A DNA stretch of 64,000 nucleotides from Chromatium okenii (GTDB lineage: Bacteria; Pseudomonadota; Gammaproteobacteria; Chromatiales; Chromatiaceae). The notes under the pieces are model-generated. The model ran no database searches. It saw only the letters and a program-made list of their open reading frames with translations, and had not been told where the DNA came from. A program made the translations under genes and the position numbers. Within the stretch, counting starts at the first letter, position 1; each line of letters opens with the position of its first letter. The stretch spans positions 1 through 64,000 of the forward strand of contig NZ_NRRQ01000004.1 in the NCBI RefSeq assembly GCF_016583745.1, written 5' to 3'. Shown piece by piece: positions 9,817 through 18,281 of the stretch.

Positions 9817-10730
9817 GGCGCGAGCAACTCAATACGATATTCTGCGCCAATGTGCGCTTCTGCTTGCGGTAAAATCTCAATCACTTCTGACGCAGTGTTG
9901 ACCGTTTCGACACAAATAAACCGCAAATAATCACGATCATCTAAATCATCCATCGCGTGCGCCGTCTCTACCCAAGGATTCCAAACCACGCAAGTATTGC
10001 TATGCGCACCATCAATAATAATGCGGCGATTTAATACTGGGTCTTCAAGCTGCAATTGCGCCGGCACCTGTTCATAAATGCGATTGACTTCACCAGCGAC
10101 CGTCACTGCGCCCTGTTGCAGAATAGGTGCCTCTTTTGCGCCTACCGCTTTATCAAGATAATGACAGCCATCTAATCCCACGACGCGCACCTGTGTTGCA
10201 TCACCGACTTTGAAATAAGTATGCAATCCTTGGGTGATTTGCAGTGGTTCCGTACTCAAATTGCGTGTGGTGAGCGTCACTGCCAACGTCGCGCCCACTG
10301 TGATTTCCAACGTCAAATCAAATGCCGCTGGCCAAATTGCGCGGCTCTCATCGTCATCCGTTAAACCAAGCGTGATGCGCGATGCGCCATGCGGCAGCGT
10401 CTCACAATTGCGCACCGCCCACGCCCAAGCGCGGACAAAACCATGTCCACCGCGCCCTTTTTTCTCTGGATCAGCACCAAACCACGGCCAACAAATTGGA
10501 ATTCCGCCTTTAATTGCTTTACCTGCTGTGTAATACGCCCGCTCACTCACAAATAGCAATTCATCGGGAGCATTGTGCGGACGATACGCCAATACTTGTC
10601 CGGCATACGGTGAAATGGTCGCCGTTGCCAAGTCATTATGAATTTCAATCATCATCAGCCCGCCGCGTCCCTCGCTGAATTGCACACTGCCGGGGACGCC
10701 AAACCGAGCGTTAATTGCTGCAATATCCAT
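9813..10730 (-). CDS. D-hexose-6-phosphate mutarotase (glucose-6-phosphate 1-epimerase), YeaD family
   Basis: Aldose 1-epimerase-like beta-sandwich enzyme expected to interconvert the anomers of glucose-6-phosphate and related hexose phosphates. Matching features in its 305 residues: ELLFVSERAYYTAGKAIKGGIPICWPWFG (the G-G-IPICWPWFG block), HGFVRAWAW with the conserved His, GLHTYFKVGD with the second catalytic His, and VVWNPW near the C-terminus. GAGG lies upstream of ATG 10730. It overlaps glnE by 4 bases; the link with nitrogen regulation is positional only. Family is clear; exact substrate is inferred. Confidence 0.9.
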   Translation of the reverse strand: MDIAAINARFGVPGSVQFSEGRGGLMMIEIHNDLATATISPYAGQVLAYRPHNAPDELLFVSERAYYTAGKAIKGGIPICWPWFGADPEKKGRGGHGFVRAWAWAVRNCETLPHGASRITLGLTDDDESRAIWPAAFDLTLEITVGATLAVTLTTRNLSTEPLQITQGLHTYFKVGDATQVRVVGLDGCHYLDKAVGAKEAPILQQGAVTVAGEVNRIYEQVPAQLQLEDPVLNRRIIIDGAHSNTCVVWNPWVETAHAMDDLDDRDYLRFICVETVNTASEVIEILPQAEAHIGAEYRIELLAP

Positions 10731-10770
10731 ACTTCATGCCTCTTTGTGGGTGGTTAAACTGCGGTGAAAA

Positions 10771-11403
10771 TTAGGGAATCCCTAATAATTTATGCGTTTG
10801 TAAACTTAACCGCCATTGCGGATGTGCTTGGCAATATGCAATCGCTTGCGCAGTGTGGGCGGCGCAATTGACATCAGCTAACGGTTGCAATGAAAAATGT
10901 TGAAACGGTAAATGAGAAAACTGTTCTGGCGGTGCGCCCACTTGCGGATAAACCAATTTCAATTCATCGCCGCTGGTTTGGCGCAGCGGTGCGCCAGCTT
11001 TGGGGCTGACGCAAAGCCAATCCAATCCAGCCGGCGCGGGCAAGGTGCCGTTGGTTTCGACGGCGACGGCGCAGCCGCGCTGCTGCAATGCCGCAATCAA
11101 TGCCGCGTCCAGTTGCAGCAAGGGTTCGCCACCGGTACACACGACCCACGGCCGCACTGCCGGTGCTGGCCATAACGCGCTGATTTGGTTCACTAACGCG
11201 CTGGCGCTGGAATACCGTCCGCCGCCGCTGCCGTTGGTGCCGCGAAAATCAGTGTCGCAAAAACGGCAGCGAGCGTGAGCGCGGTCAACGTCGCGCCCCG
11301 ACCATAAATTGCAGCCCGTAAAGCGGCAAAAGATCGCGGGGCGACCGCTGTGAACGCCCTCGCCTTGTAAGCTATAAAAGAGTTCTTTAATGTAATAAGT
11401 CAT
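10771..11403 (-). CDS. queE: 7-carboxy-7-deazaguanine synthase QueE
   Basis: Radical-SAM enzyme that makes 7-carboxy-7-deazaguanine for queuosine in tRNA. The 210 residues start MTYYIKELFYSLQGEGVHSGRPAIFCRFTGCNLW in pieces that match the family; the cluster-binding cysteines are spaced C-x14-C-x2-C (GCNLW, then RCRFCDTDF), the known variant spacing of proteobacterial QueE. VVCTGGEPLLQ is the SAM-contacting GGEP motif and VETNGTLP follows. No other queuosine genes are in the window. RBS is weak. Confidence 0.94.
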   Translation of the reverse strand: MTYYIKELFYSLQGEGVHSGRPAIFCRFTGCNLWSGRDVDRAHARCRFCDTDFRGTNGSGGGRYSSASALVNQISALWPAPAVRPWVVCTGGEPLLQLDAALIAALQQRGCAVAVETNGTLPAPAGLDWLCVSPKAGAPLRQTSGDELKLVYPQVGAPPEQFSHLPFQHFSLQPLADVNCAAHTAQAIAYCQAHPQWRLSLQTHKLLGIP

Positions 11404-11522
11404 TGCTGATTGTGCGCCAAATGAATAGCATCTAGCTGTATTAAATACGCGCTTGATATTGGAGTAAATGCTCTGTTACAGCATCATTGCGATGTTGTCA
11501 TTTAATCTATTCAATGTGGAAT

Positions 11523-12536
11523 TCAAACCAAGTTGGTGAGTTGGCGTATTGCGTCCAGCCAGTCGCTATTGTCGTGCAATTGCTGCCAATTCAATGCGCC
11601 AGCGCGTCCGTGCAATGCGATGGTGCGGGGGATGGCGGGGTGCGCATTGAACGCGGCGACGATCTGCGCGGCAGCGGGACGATTGTTGCAAATTAAGAGC
11701 AGATCGCAACCGGCAGCCGCTGCCGCTTGCGCCCGTGCGACATAATCACCGCCGGCGCTGGCGGCCGCCATGTTGAGATCATCGCTAAAAATGATCCCTT
11801 TGAAATTCAACTGGTTGCGTAAAATCTCGCGCAGCCAGATTGCCGAAAAACCAGCGGGCTGCGCGTCGATTTGCGGGTACACGACATGCGCGGGCATCAC
11901 CGCTTCTAGCCCGTGCGCGATCAGGTGTTGAAACGGGAGCAGATCGTGCTGCGCCAGCGCCAGCAGCGGGCGGTCGTCAATGGGCAGCGCGAGATGCGAA
12001 TCGGCGGCGACGCTGCCATGTCCGGGAAAATGTTTGCCCACTGCGATCATGCCGGCTCGCTGCACGCCGCGCCGCCATGCCATTGCTAACGCGCTCACCG
12101 CCGTCGGATGGTCTGCGAAACCGCGATCACCGATCACTTGGCTGATGCCGCACTCCACGTCGAGCACCGGCGCAAAGCTGAAATCAACGCCGACTGCGCG
12201 TAATTCGGCTGCCATCACCCAGCCGGCACTCTCGCACTGCGCCAGCGCGGCTTGCGGATCGTGAGCATAAATCTGACCGAAGTGGGCGGCGGCAGGCAGG
12301 CGGGTGAAGCCGTCACGACAGCGTTGCACCCGTCCGCCTTCTTGATCGACTGCGATCAATAACGGCGGTTCGCGCAGCGCGGCTATCTCTGCCGTCAGCG
12401 CGGCGAGTTGCGCGGGATCGGCGTAATTGCGGGCAAATAAAATTACCCCGGCGACGGCGGGCTGGCGCAGCAAGTCGCGGTCTTCAGCGGTCAACGCCGT
12501 TCCCGCACAATCAACCATGATGGAACCGAGAGACAT
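11523..12536 (-). CDS. nagZ: Beta-N-acetylhexosaminidase NagZ
   Basis: Cytoplasmic glycoside hydrolase family 3 enzyme that releases GlcNAc from anhydromuropeptides during cell-wall recycling. 337 residues. Family signatures: GVILFARNYADPAQLAALT, LLIAVDQEGGRVQR, KHFPGHGSVAADSHLALP (with the catalytic His and Asp), VMPAHVVYP, and GIIFSDDLNMAAAS with the nucleophile Asp. Divergent from ftsH across 202 bases. Confidence 0.96.
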   Translation of the reverse strand: MSLGSIMVDCAGTALTAEDRDLLRQPAVAGVILFARNYADPAQLAALTAEIAALREPPLLIAVDQEGGRVQRCRDGFTRLPAAAHFGQIYAHDPQAALAQCESAGWVMAAELRAVGVDFSFAPVLDVECGISQVIGDRGFADHPTAVSALAMAWRRGVQRAGMIAVGKHFPGHGSVAADSHLALPIDDRPLLALAQHDLLPFQHLIAHGLEAVMPAHVVYPQIDAQPAGFSAIWLREILRNQLNFKGIIFSDDLNMAAASAGGDYVARAQAAAAAGCDLLLICNNRPAAAQIVAAFNAHPAIPRTIALHGRAGALNWQQLHDNSDWLDAIRQLTNLV

Positions 12537-12738
12537 CAGCAGGTGCCGTTCAATTAAGGTTCAAAACAGGCGCAAGGATAACGGGTTTGCTGCAATCAGC
12601 GCGGCGCTATTGCACTGACCGCCCGTAATGCCAATCTCCGGTACACTCAACCCGGTAAGCCAAATTCTTGGCTGTTTGCTTGGTTCTGACGCGCTCCCGC
12701 GTCGTTTCAATTGATGAGTCACGAGGCCCGTTTGCGGT

Positions 12739-14646
12739 ATGAATTCTAAAATTTTGCAAGTTTTTCTGTGGGTTGGCGTCAGCATCTGGCTGGCGATGAC
12801 GGTCAATAATTTATTTTTCGCCAACAAGCTCGACATCCGGCCGCTGAGTTACAGCCAGTTTTTGCGCGAAATCAACGACGGCGCGATTCAGGAGGTGACG
12901 ATTCAGGATCAAACCGTGCTGGGCGTGCGTACCGACGGCTCGCGCTTTGAAACCTATGATCCGGGCGATCCGGGCTTGGTCAGCGACCTGCTCAAGCACG
13001 GCGTCACCATCCGCGCCGAGCCACCTGCCGAGCCGGGCGTGATCATGCAACTGCTCGCCGCGTGGCTGCCGTTCATCGTGTTGGCGGGAGTGTGGATTTG
13101 GCTGCTGCGGCGCGGCGGTGGCGCGGGTGGCAGCGGCGGGCTGTTTAATTTCGGCAAAAGTCGCGCCCGTCAACACGCGGAAGGTGATGTCAAGGTGACG
13201 CTGCGCGATGTCGCCGGCGTGGACGAGGCGAAGGAGGAAGTCGGCGAATTGGTTGATTTTCTGCGCAGCCCGCAAAAATTCACCAATCTCGGCGGGCGCA
13301 TTCCGCGTGGCGTGTTGATGGTGGGGCCGCCCGGCACGGGTAAAACGCTGCTGGCGCGAGCGATTGCGGGCGAGGCGAAGGTGCCGTTTTTCAGCATTTC
13401 TGGCTCTGATTTCGTGGAAATGTTTGTCGGCGTGGGCGCGTCACGGGTGCGCGATCTGTTTGAACAAGCGAAGAAAAGTGCGCCGTGCATCATTTTTATT
13501 GATGAGATCGACGCGGTCGGGCGCAAACGCGGTGCCGGTCTCGGCGGCGGTCACGATGAACGCGAGCAGACCTTGAATCAGTTGCTGGTGGAAATGGACG
13601 GCTTTACTGGCAACGAGGGCGTGATCGTGATTGCGGCGACAAATCGCTCCGATGTGCTTGATCCGGCGCTGCTGCGGCCGGGACGTTTTGATCGGCAGGT
13701 GGTGGTGGGCTTGCCGGATTTGGCGGGGCGGGCGGCAATTCTGGAAGTTCACATGCGCAAGGTGCCGCTGGCAGCGGATGTGGATGCCAAGACGATTGCG
13801 CGGGGAACGCCGGGCTTTTCGGGCGCTGATCTCGCCAATTTAGTCAATGAAGCGGCGCTGTTTGCGGCACGAAGTGATGAGTCAGAAGTGTCGATGGCGT
13901 TGTTTGAAAAGGCAAAAGACAAAATTATGATGGGCGCGGAGCGGCGCAGTCTGGTGATGTCGGAAGCGGAGCGCAAGCTGACTGCGTATCACGAAGCCGG
14001 GCATGTGATCGTCGGGCGCTCGGTGCCGGAACACGATCCGGTGCATAAAGTCAGCATCATTCCGCGTGGGCGGGCGCTGGGGGTGACGTTGTTTTTGCCG
14101 GAGCGTGATCGTTACAGCATGAGCAAGCGCCAGCTCGAAAGTCAGATTTCCAGCTTATTTGGCGGGCGGTTGGCGGAAGAGATGATTTTTGGGGTGGAGC
14201 AGGTCACGACGGGCGCATCCAATGACATCGAGCGGGCAACGGAAATCGCTCGCAATATGGTGACGCGCTTTGGCTTGTCGGATGGGCTGGGGCCGTTGGC
14301 GTATGCCGAGGATGAAGGCGAGGTGTTTTTGGGACGCTCGGTGACGCAGCATCGACATGTGTCGCCGGAAACGGCGCTGACGATTGACAAGGAAGTGCGG
14401 ATCATCATTGATCGTAACTATCAGCGGGCACAGCACATTTTGGAAGAACATCTCGACAAGCTGCACGTCATGGCTGAGGCGCTGCTGCGATTTGAGACCA
14501 TCGCCCGCGATCAAATCGACGACATCATGGCGGGGCGACCGATGCGCGAACCAGAAGATGCGTTTGGAGTGGTGCCGCCAAAGTCGGGTGGCGCGGCGCT
14601 GGTCAGTGCTGGCGCGGCGGTGGCGACAGATGGAATCACGACATGA
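12739..14646 (+). CDS. ftsH: ATP-dependent zinc metalloprotease FtsH
   Basis: Membrane-anchored AAA+ protease for quality control and regulatory proteolysis. 635 residues: N-terminal TM ([18 protein letters not shown]), periplasmic domain, second TM (residues about 108-126), Gly-rich linker, Walker A GPPGTGKT near 196, Walker [35 protein letters not shown], zinc motif HEAGH near 418 and the third metal ligand in SNDIERAT. Unlike the usual rlmE-ftsH-folP setting, it is joined by a 4-base overlap to cobK. It may therefore be a second copy; whether another ftsH exists cannot be seen here. The start is preceded only by a distant GAGG. In the 202-base spacer from nagZ I see a small AGCCAA/TTGGCT hairpin (12658-12673) and no convincing promoter. 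Confidence 0.96.
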   Translation: MNSKILQVFLWVGVSIWLAMTVNNLFFANKLDIRPLSYSQFLREINDGAIQEVTIQDQTVLGVRTDGSRFETYDPGDPGLVSDLLKHGVTIRAEPPAEPGVIMQLLAAWLPFIVLAGVWIWLLRRGGGAGGSGGLFNFGKSRARQHAEGDVKVTLRDVAGVDEAKEEVGELVDFLRSPQKFTNLGGRIPRGVLMVGPPGTGKTLLARAIAGEAKVPFFSISGSDFVEMFVGVGASRVRDLFEQAKKSAPCIIFIDEIDAVGRKRGAGLGGGHDEREQTLNQLLVEMDGFTGNEGVIVIAATNRSDVLDPALLRPGRFDRQVVVGLPDLAGRAAILEVHMRKVPLAADVDAKTIARGTPGFSGADLANLVNEAALFAARSDESEVSMALFEKAKDKIMMGAERRSLVMSEAERKLTAYHEAGHVIVGRSVPEHDPVHKVSIIPRGRALGVTLFLPERDRYSMSKRQLESQISSLFGGRLAEEMIFGVEQVTTGASNDIERATEIARNMVTRFGLSDGLGPLAYAEDEGEVFLGRSVTQHRHVSPETALTIDKEVRIIIDRNYQRAQHILEEHLDKLHVMAEALLRFETIARDQIDDIMAGRPMREPEDAFGVVPPKSGGAALVSAGAAVATDGITT

Positions 14647-15398
14647 CCAAACGGGTGCTGATTTTGGGGGGCACAACTGAGGCCTACGCGCTGGCAGCGG
14701 CACTTGTGCCGCGTGTTGGTTTGCAGGTCATCACGTCGTTGGCGGGGCGCACTGCCGCGCCGCGCCAGCCAGCGGGAGAGCTGCGGGTGGGCGGCTTTGG
14801 TGGCGTGCCGGGACTCGTCAGCTATCTCATTGAAAAACAAATTGATGCGGTGATTGATGCCACGCATCCGTTCGCAGCGGGCATGGCGTGGAATGCGGAG
14901 GCGGCGTGCCGGGAGACGATGTTGCCGCTGCTGCGGTTGGAGCGCCCGGCGTGGACGCCGGAGCCAGAAGATCGCTGGGAATTCGTGGAGCATTGGGAGC
15001 AGGCGCTGGCGGCGTTGGTGCGCGATGGGGCGCAGCGGGTTTTTCTGGCAATGGGGCGACAGGAATTAGCGCCTTTTGCGGGGATTGAACGGCTGTGGTT
15101 TTTAATTCGCGTCGTCACCGCACCGGAGCCGACGTTGCATTTTCCGGCGTCACAACTGCTGCTGGCGCGGGGGCCGTTTGATCTCGCCAGTGAGCGGGCG
15201 TTGTTGGCGGAACATGCGATTGACACCATCGTCTGTAAAAACAGCGGCGGGACGGCAACCGCCGCCAAGTTGATTGCAGCGCGTGAGCGCGGGATTCGCG
15301 TCATTTTGCGCCAGCGCCCGCTGCGACCGACGGTGCCGCTGGCAATTACGCTGGCGGAAGCGGTGGCGTGGAGTGATGAATTGTTGGCGACGGCTTGA
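14643..15398 (+). CDS. cobK: Precorrin-6A reductase CobK/CbiJ
   Basis: NAD(P)H-dependent reductase of the corrin ring in cobalamin synthesis. 251 residues; N-terminal [17 protein letters not shown] (Rossmann GGTxEA), VISLAGRT-like segment [46 protein letters not shown], and [18 protein letters not shown] near the C-terminus, which is the family end motif. It starts within the ftsH stop (ATGA) and its own stop overlaps the next ATG by one base, so ftsH, cobK and the regulator look translationally coupled. No other cob/cbi gene is present in the window, an unusual isolation. Confidence 0.9.
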   Translation: MTKRVLILGGTTEAYALAAALVPRVGLQVITSLAGRTAAPRQPAGELRVGGFGGVPGLVSYLIEKQIDAVIDATHPFAAGMAWNAEAACRETMLPLLRLERPAWTPEPEDRWEFVEHWEQALAALVRDGAQRVFLAMGRQELAPFAGIERLWFLIRVVTAPEPTLHFPASQLLLARGPFDLASERALLAEHAIDTIVCKNSGGTATAAKLIAARERGIRVILRQRPLRPTVPLAITLAEAVAWSDELLATA

Positions 15399-16078
15399 TG
15401 CGTGACGAATTGCGCCAAGGGACGTTGTTTTCGCGGCTCGAACCGGCGCAATTGACGCGGATCAGTCGTCATGCCAGCCGCGTGACGCTGGCTGCCGAGC
15501 AGTTGTTATTCAGTCAGGGCGAGGCGGCGACGCGGTTTTATTTGCTGCTCGCCGGGCAGATGCGGCTCTTTCGCCTGTCTGCCGATGGCGCAGAAAAGGT
15601 GATTGAGATCGTCAATCCGGGGCAAACGTTCGCCGAGGCGCTGGTATTTCTCAACGCTCCGCGCTATCCGGTCTGCGCCGCTGCGTTGGTGCCATCGCGC
15701 TTGATCGCCATTGATGGCGCGGATTTTGCGCAGATGCTGCGCGAGTCGGTGGACACCTGTTTTCAACTGCTCGGCGTGTTGAGCCAGCGCCTGCGCGGGT
15801 TGATCGGCGAGATTGACGAGTTGACGCTGCACACCGCGACCAGCCGCGTGGCGCGGTATCTGGTCAGCAAACGGACGCTGCCGCAGATGGTGATCGATTT
15901 GGAAGTGCGGAAAGCGGTGCTGGCCTCGCGGCTGTCGGTGCAGCCGGAGACGCTGTCACGCGTGATGAAAGCGTTGAGCGAGCAGGGCGTGATTCAAGTG
16001 CAGGGAACGCAGGTGCAGGTGCTTGATATAAAACAGTTATTGGAACTCGCAGAATTAGACCCGCCGCTGACCACTTAA
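15398..16078 (+). CDS. Crp/Fnr family transcription regulator, DNR-like
   Basis: 226 residues. An N-terminal cyclic-nucleotide-binding-type beta roll (FSRLEPAQLTRISRHASRV ... FYLLLAGQMRLFRLS ... GQTFAEALVF), a dimerisation helix, and a C-terminal winged helix with recognition helix QPETLSRVMKALSEQG. The E-x2-S-R of ETLSR is the set that in FNR reads TTGAT half-sites. The N-terminal Fe-S cysteines of FNR are absent, as in DNR/Crp-type members, so the ligand is probably haem/NO or a nucleotide rather than oxygen through a cluster; this is inference. ATG 15398 is preferred over the TTG 15395. The stop overlaps tail-to-tail with the methyltransferase stop (4 bases). Confidence 0.88.
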   Translation: MRDELRQGTLFSRLEPAQLTRISRHASRVTLAAEQLLFSQGEAATRFYLLLAGQMRLFRLSADGAEKVIEIVNPGQTFAEALVFLNAPRYPVCAAALVPSRLIAIDGADFAQMLRESVDTCFQLLGVLSQRLRGLIGEIDELTLHTATSRVARYLVSKRTLPQMVIDLEVRKAVLASRLSVQPETLSRVMKALSEQGVIQVQGTQVQVLDIKQLLELAELDPPLTT

Positions 16079-17292
16079 ATAGCCCGCCCCCACACTGCAT
16101 AAATTGGATCCGACAACGCCATTTGCCCCGCATATTTATCATCATCTGGACGCAGCAGCCCGCGCAAACTGTAGGTTTCCAATTCAGTAAAACCACCAGC
16201 GGCGAGAAAATACTCCAGCACCAAACCCGGGCGCTCGAATTCGTGAATGCCCTCCCACAATTGAATGGTTTTGGTGGGAAACCAGCGATTAGAAAATCCA
16301 ATCACGCACAACCCACCCGCTTTCAGAACTCGCGCCACTTCGCGCAATACCGCAATTGGTTCAACCAGATATTCAATTGACAAACTGCAAATCACCGCAT
16401 CAAATTGTCCATCTGCAAATGGCAATTGCGGCACCGCATTAAGATCATGCACCACGCGCTCAGTTAAACGCGGATTGGCGTCCAATTCGACCTGATTTAA
16501 TCCCAATCCCACCAGCGCCGCCACTTCCAATTCAGCCGGCAGATGCGTCTGCCAACTGCTCATTAAATCAAGCACTTGACTCCCTGATGCGAGCAATTGT
16601 CCGTGCAACGCCGCCAATTCATCCTGCGCCGTTTGATCGAGATGCGCGATCAAGCGCGGCTGCTCATAAAACGCCAGATCAGAGCGACAATCGCGGCGCA
16701 CAAACGGCATATCTGACCAAAAATCAGTCGCTTGCTCGCGCCAGCGGGTCTGCATTCCCGGACCGTTGTCAGTCAACAACGCCGCGACATCCTGACTGCG
16801 CCCGCCGCGCTGCTCGCCTTGCTCCCACAAGCCGGTAATTGTCACTTGCAAATCAAGGGGATAGCTTGCCAGCGGATGATTCAAATCGGCATAAAATTTC
16901 GTTTTTGTATCCGCATCCGCAATTAAACGAAACGGATGGCGATCTTCCGCAAAAATCGTGGACAATTCCTGCAACATGCCGCGTGGATAAAAACGTCCAT
17001 TGCGTTTTTCAATCCAATTCTTATTATCAAAGCGGTGATTAAATTGATGCGATTTCAAACGAAAACACTTGCGCTCATCCCGCGCTTCCAATAATTCACC
17101 GGCTGCAAAGGAATAATGCCGCGTGTCATGTAACGAGCGTCCATCTAAATCACTTTCTAGCGCCTGCGGAAAAAAATCGCGCCATAAATTGAGTCGCGCC
17201 GTGCTAAAACAATCACAGTGTTTTGCAATCGCGCTGCGCCACCGCAATTCACAACGCAACCGCGCCAAGGTTTTCTGATTCATTTGCACCAT
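16075..17292 (-). CDS. SAM-dependent methyltransferase with a possible SlyD/FKBP-like N-terminal part
   Basis: 405 residues from ATG 17292, which has GAGAGG 6 bases upstream; an earlier in-frame ATG (17340) would overlap yebG. The C-terminal half is a class I methyltransferase of the divergent SWxxHLPxEL / GLGxNxxELxANP type: SWQTHLPAELEVAALVGLGLN, DLNAVPQLPFADGQFDAVICSLSIEYL, REVARVLKAGGLCVIGFSNRW. The N-terminal half holds WRDFFPQALESDL, GRFYPRGML and ADLNHPLASYPLDL; NHPLA followed by L-x-V is the strand seen in SlyD-type FKBP isomerases, so a PPIase-like module is possible but unproven. Substrate unknown. Last gene of the minus-strand row that begins with cydA. Confidence 0.75.
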   Translation of the reverse strand: MVQMNQKTLARLRCELRWRSAIAKHCDCFSTARLNLWRDFFPQALESDLDGRSLHDTRHYSFAAGELLEARDERKCFRLKSHQFNHRFDNKNWIEKRNGRFYPRGMLQELSTIFAEDRHPFRLIADADTKTKFYADLNHPLASYPLDLQVTITGLWEQGEQRGGRSQDVAALLTDNGPGMQTRWREQATDFWSDMPFVRRDCRSDLAFYEQPRLIAHLDQTAQDELAALHGQLLASGSQVLDLMSSWQTHLPAELEVAALVGLGLNQVELDANPRLTERVVHDLNAVPQLPFADGQFDAVICSLSIEYLVEPIAVLREVARVLKAGGLCVIGFSNRWFPTKTIQLWEGIHEFERPGLVLEYFLAAGGFTELETYSLRGLLRPDDDKYAGQMALSDPIYAVWGRAI

Positions 17293-17302
17293 ATCAAACC
17301 TC

Positions 17303-17575
17303 TCACTCAGCGCCGGCATCAATTGCGGTGGTGAATTCAATTGTTTTGCCTTTCAAAATACGCTCCACCGTTGCGGCATTGCGCACTAAATAAAAAGTGA
17401 GTTCGTCCATGCCGGTCTCCGATAGTTCTCGCGCAATCCCTTCAGCGCGGAGCAATTGCGCCAGCCGTTCGGCATTTTCCAACATGCGATCAAACGCATC
17501 AGCAGCTTTTTTATCTTGAGTGCGCAAGCGTTCCGCTCCGTGATGATCTTTCACAATATATTCAATTTCAATCAT
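17303..17575 (-). CDS. YebG family protein (DNA-damage-inducible type)
   Basis: 90 residues resembling E. coli YebG: IEYIVKDHHGAERLRTQDKKAADAFDRMLENAERLAQLL parallels the family pattern of an N-terminal strand, then K-K-x-A-D-A-[FY]-D-[KR]-M-L. In E. coli yebG belongs to the SOS regulon; its molecular role is poorly known. Here it lies in the cyd row, overlapping the 3' end of the yiaA-like gene by 8 bases and ending 10 bases before the methyltransferase start. I see no LexA-type box (CTG-N10-CAG with AT core) directly before it, so expression probably follows the upstream genes. Confidence 0.75.
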   Translation of the reverse strand: MIEIEYIVKDHHGAERLRTQDKKAADAFDRMLENAERLAQLLRAEGIARELSETGMDELTFYLVRNAATVERILKGKTIEFTTAIDAGAE

Positions 17576-18020
17576 GTGATGCGTCTTTTAAGTGGTCAGT
17601 TGACAATGGCGCGGCGGGCGCTAATAACGCCAGATCGCGGACGTTCTTTTGTACCGCAACCGCAGCAAATAGGCTTAATACAAACGACATGGCATAGAAG
17701 CCTTTTTCACTTGCTGCCAGCGTTGCATTCCATAACCCAACGGCTAATAACAAAATCGACATTCCCAATGATAGCCAACATAAACCGAAATATAAGCCGG
17801 TGACGGGAATGCCTTCGAGCCGGTCGCGTACTGATTTTTGTAAAGAGACAGCGGCAAATAAACCATATAACAATAACGTGAGATAATAGCCTTTTTCATT
17901 CAGTGGCATTGCCGCATTCCACAATCCCGCCAGATAAGTCAATGCGCCAATGAATAGCGCCAGCCACGATGCGCCAATAAAAGCGCCAGTCGGTCGTGCA
18001 GTTGCTGTTGGTAGGTTCAT
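17568..18020 (-). CDS. YiaA/YiaB-type inner membrane protein
   Basis: 150 residues made of two similar halves, each with two membrane helices: FIGASWLALFIGALTYLAGLWNAAMPLNEKGYYLTLLLYGLFAAVSLQKSVRD in the first and the matching LYFGLCWLSLGMSILLLAVGLWNATLAASEKGFYAMSFVLSLFAAVAVQKNVRD in the second (cut here into their key parts: GLWNA, EKG[YF]Y, LFAA, QK-V-RD). This duplicated YiaAB domain is widespread and has no settled function. RBS GGAG lies close to the ATG. Position between cydX and yebG suggests an envelope role tied to cytochrome bd, which is inference. Confidence 0.82.
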   Translation of the reverse strand: MNLPTATARPTGAFIGASWLALFIGALTYLAGLWNAAMPLNEKGYYLTLLLYGLFAAVSLQKSVRDRLEGIPVTGLYFGLCWLSLGMSILLLAVGLWNATLAASEKGFYAMSFVLSLFAAVAVQKNVRDLALLAPAAPLSTDHLKDASHD

Positions 18021-18033
18021 TGCGCCAGCTCCG

Positions 18034-18060
18034 CGTCACACTGCAATTGACAGTGTGACG
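18034..18060. other. Strong hairpin between cydX and the yiaA-like gene
   Basis: Perfect 10-bp stem CGTCACACTG / CAGTGTGACG with a 7-base loop, 13 bases before the ATG of the yiaA-like gene. No T-run follows on the minus strand, so a classical terminator is unlikely; an RNA-processing or stabilising stem or a regulator dyad are alternatives. Confidence 0.6.
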
Positions 18061-18074
18061 TTTAGAAATTGCCG

Positions 18075-18200
18075 TTAATGCGGGGTTTGATCGTCGTTCG
18101 CAACGCCGTTGGCGCATTGTTCTGATTCGTACCACATGACGTTAATGATGCCGAATGCCAGCGCCAATAACACGCCTAATAACCAAGCGAAATACCACAT
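18075..18200 (-). CDS. cydX: Cytochrome bd oxidase small subunit CydX
   Basis: A 41-residue protein: one N-terminal membrane helix with MWYFAWLLGVLLALAFGIIN, then VMWYESEQ and a short hydrophilic tail. W-Y-[FL]-x-W-x-LG followed by a Glu two residues beyond the helix end is the CydX/YbgT pattern; CydX stabilises the haem b595/d site of cytochrome bd. It lies 81 bases downstream of cydB in the same direction, as expected. The reading frame was found by translating the gap; it is short enough to be missed by gene callers. Confidence 0.92.
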   Translation of the reverse strand: MWYFAWLLGVLLALAFGIINVMWYESEQCANGVANDDQTPH

Positions 18201-18245
18201 TGTTTGCTTCCTCTTTGTTGCGCTGAATGCGTTTCGACGCTAAAA

Positions 18246-18275
18246 CGCAATTAGTGTCTTGCGGCACCAATTGCG
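18246..18275. terminator. Attenuator-like hairpin between cydB and cydX
   Basis: 11-bp stem CGCAATTAGTG / CACCAATTGCG with one mismatch and an 8-base loop. On the minus strand it is followed by TTTT (18242-18245), on the plus strand by C and seven Ts. For the cyd transcript this is a partial terminator that could lower cydX and the genes beyond it relative to cydAB. Confidence 0.6.
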
Positions 18276-18281
18276 CTTTTT

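Noticed and set aside
12658-12673. AGCCAA/TTGGCT hairpin before ftsH as a terminator
   Set aside because: No plus-strand gene lies upstream and the stem is only 6 bp without a T-run.
17293-17340. Earlier start for the methyltransferase gene
   Set aside because: It would overlap yebG and lacks an RBS, while ATG 17292 has GAGAGG at proper distance.
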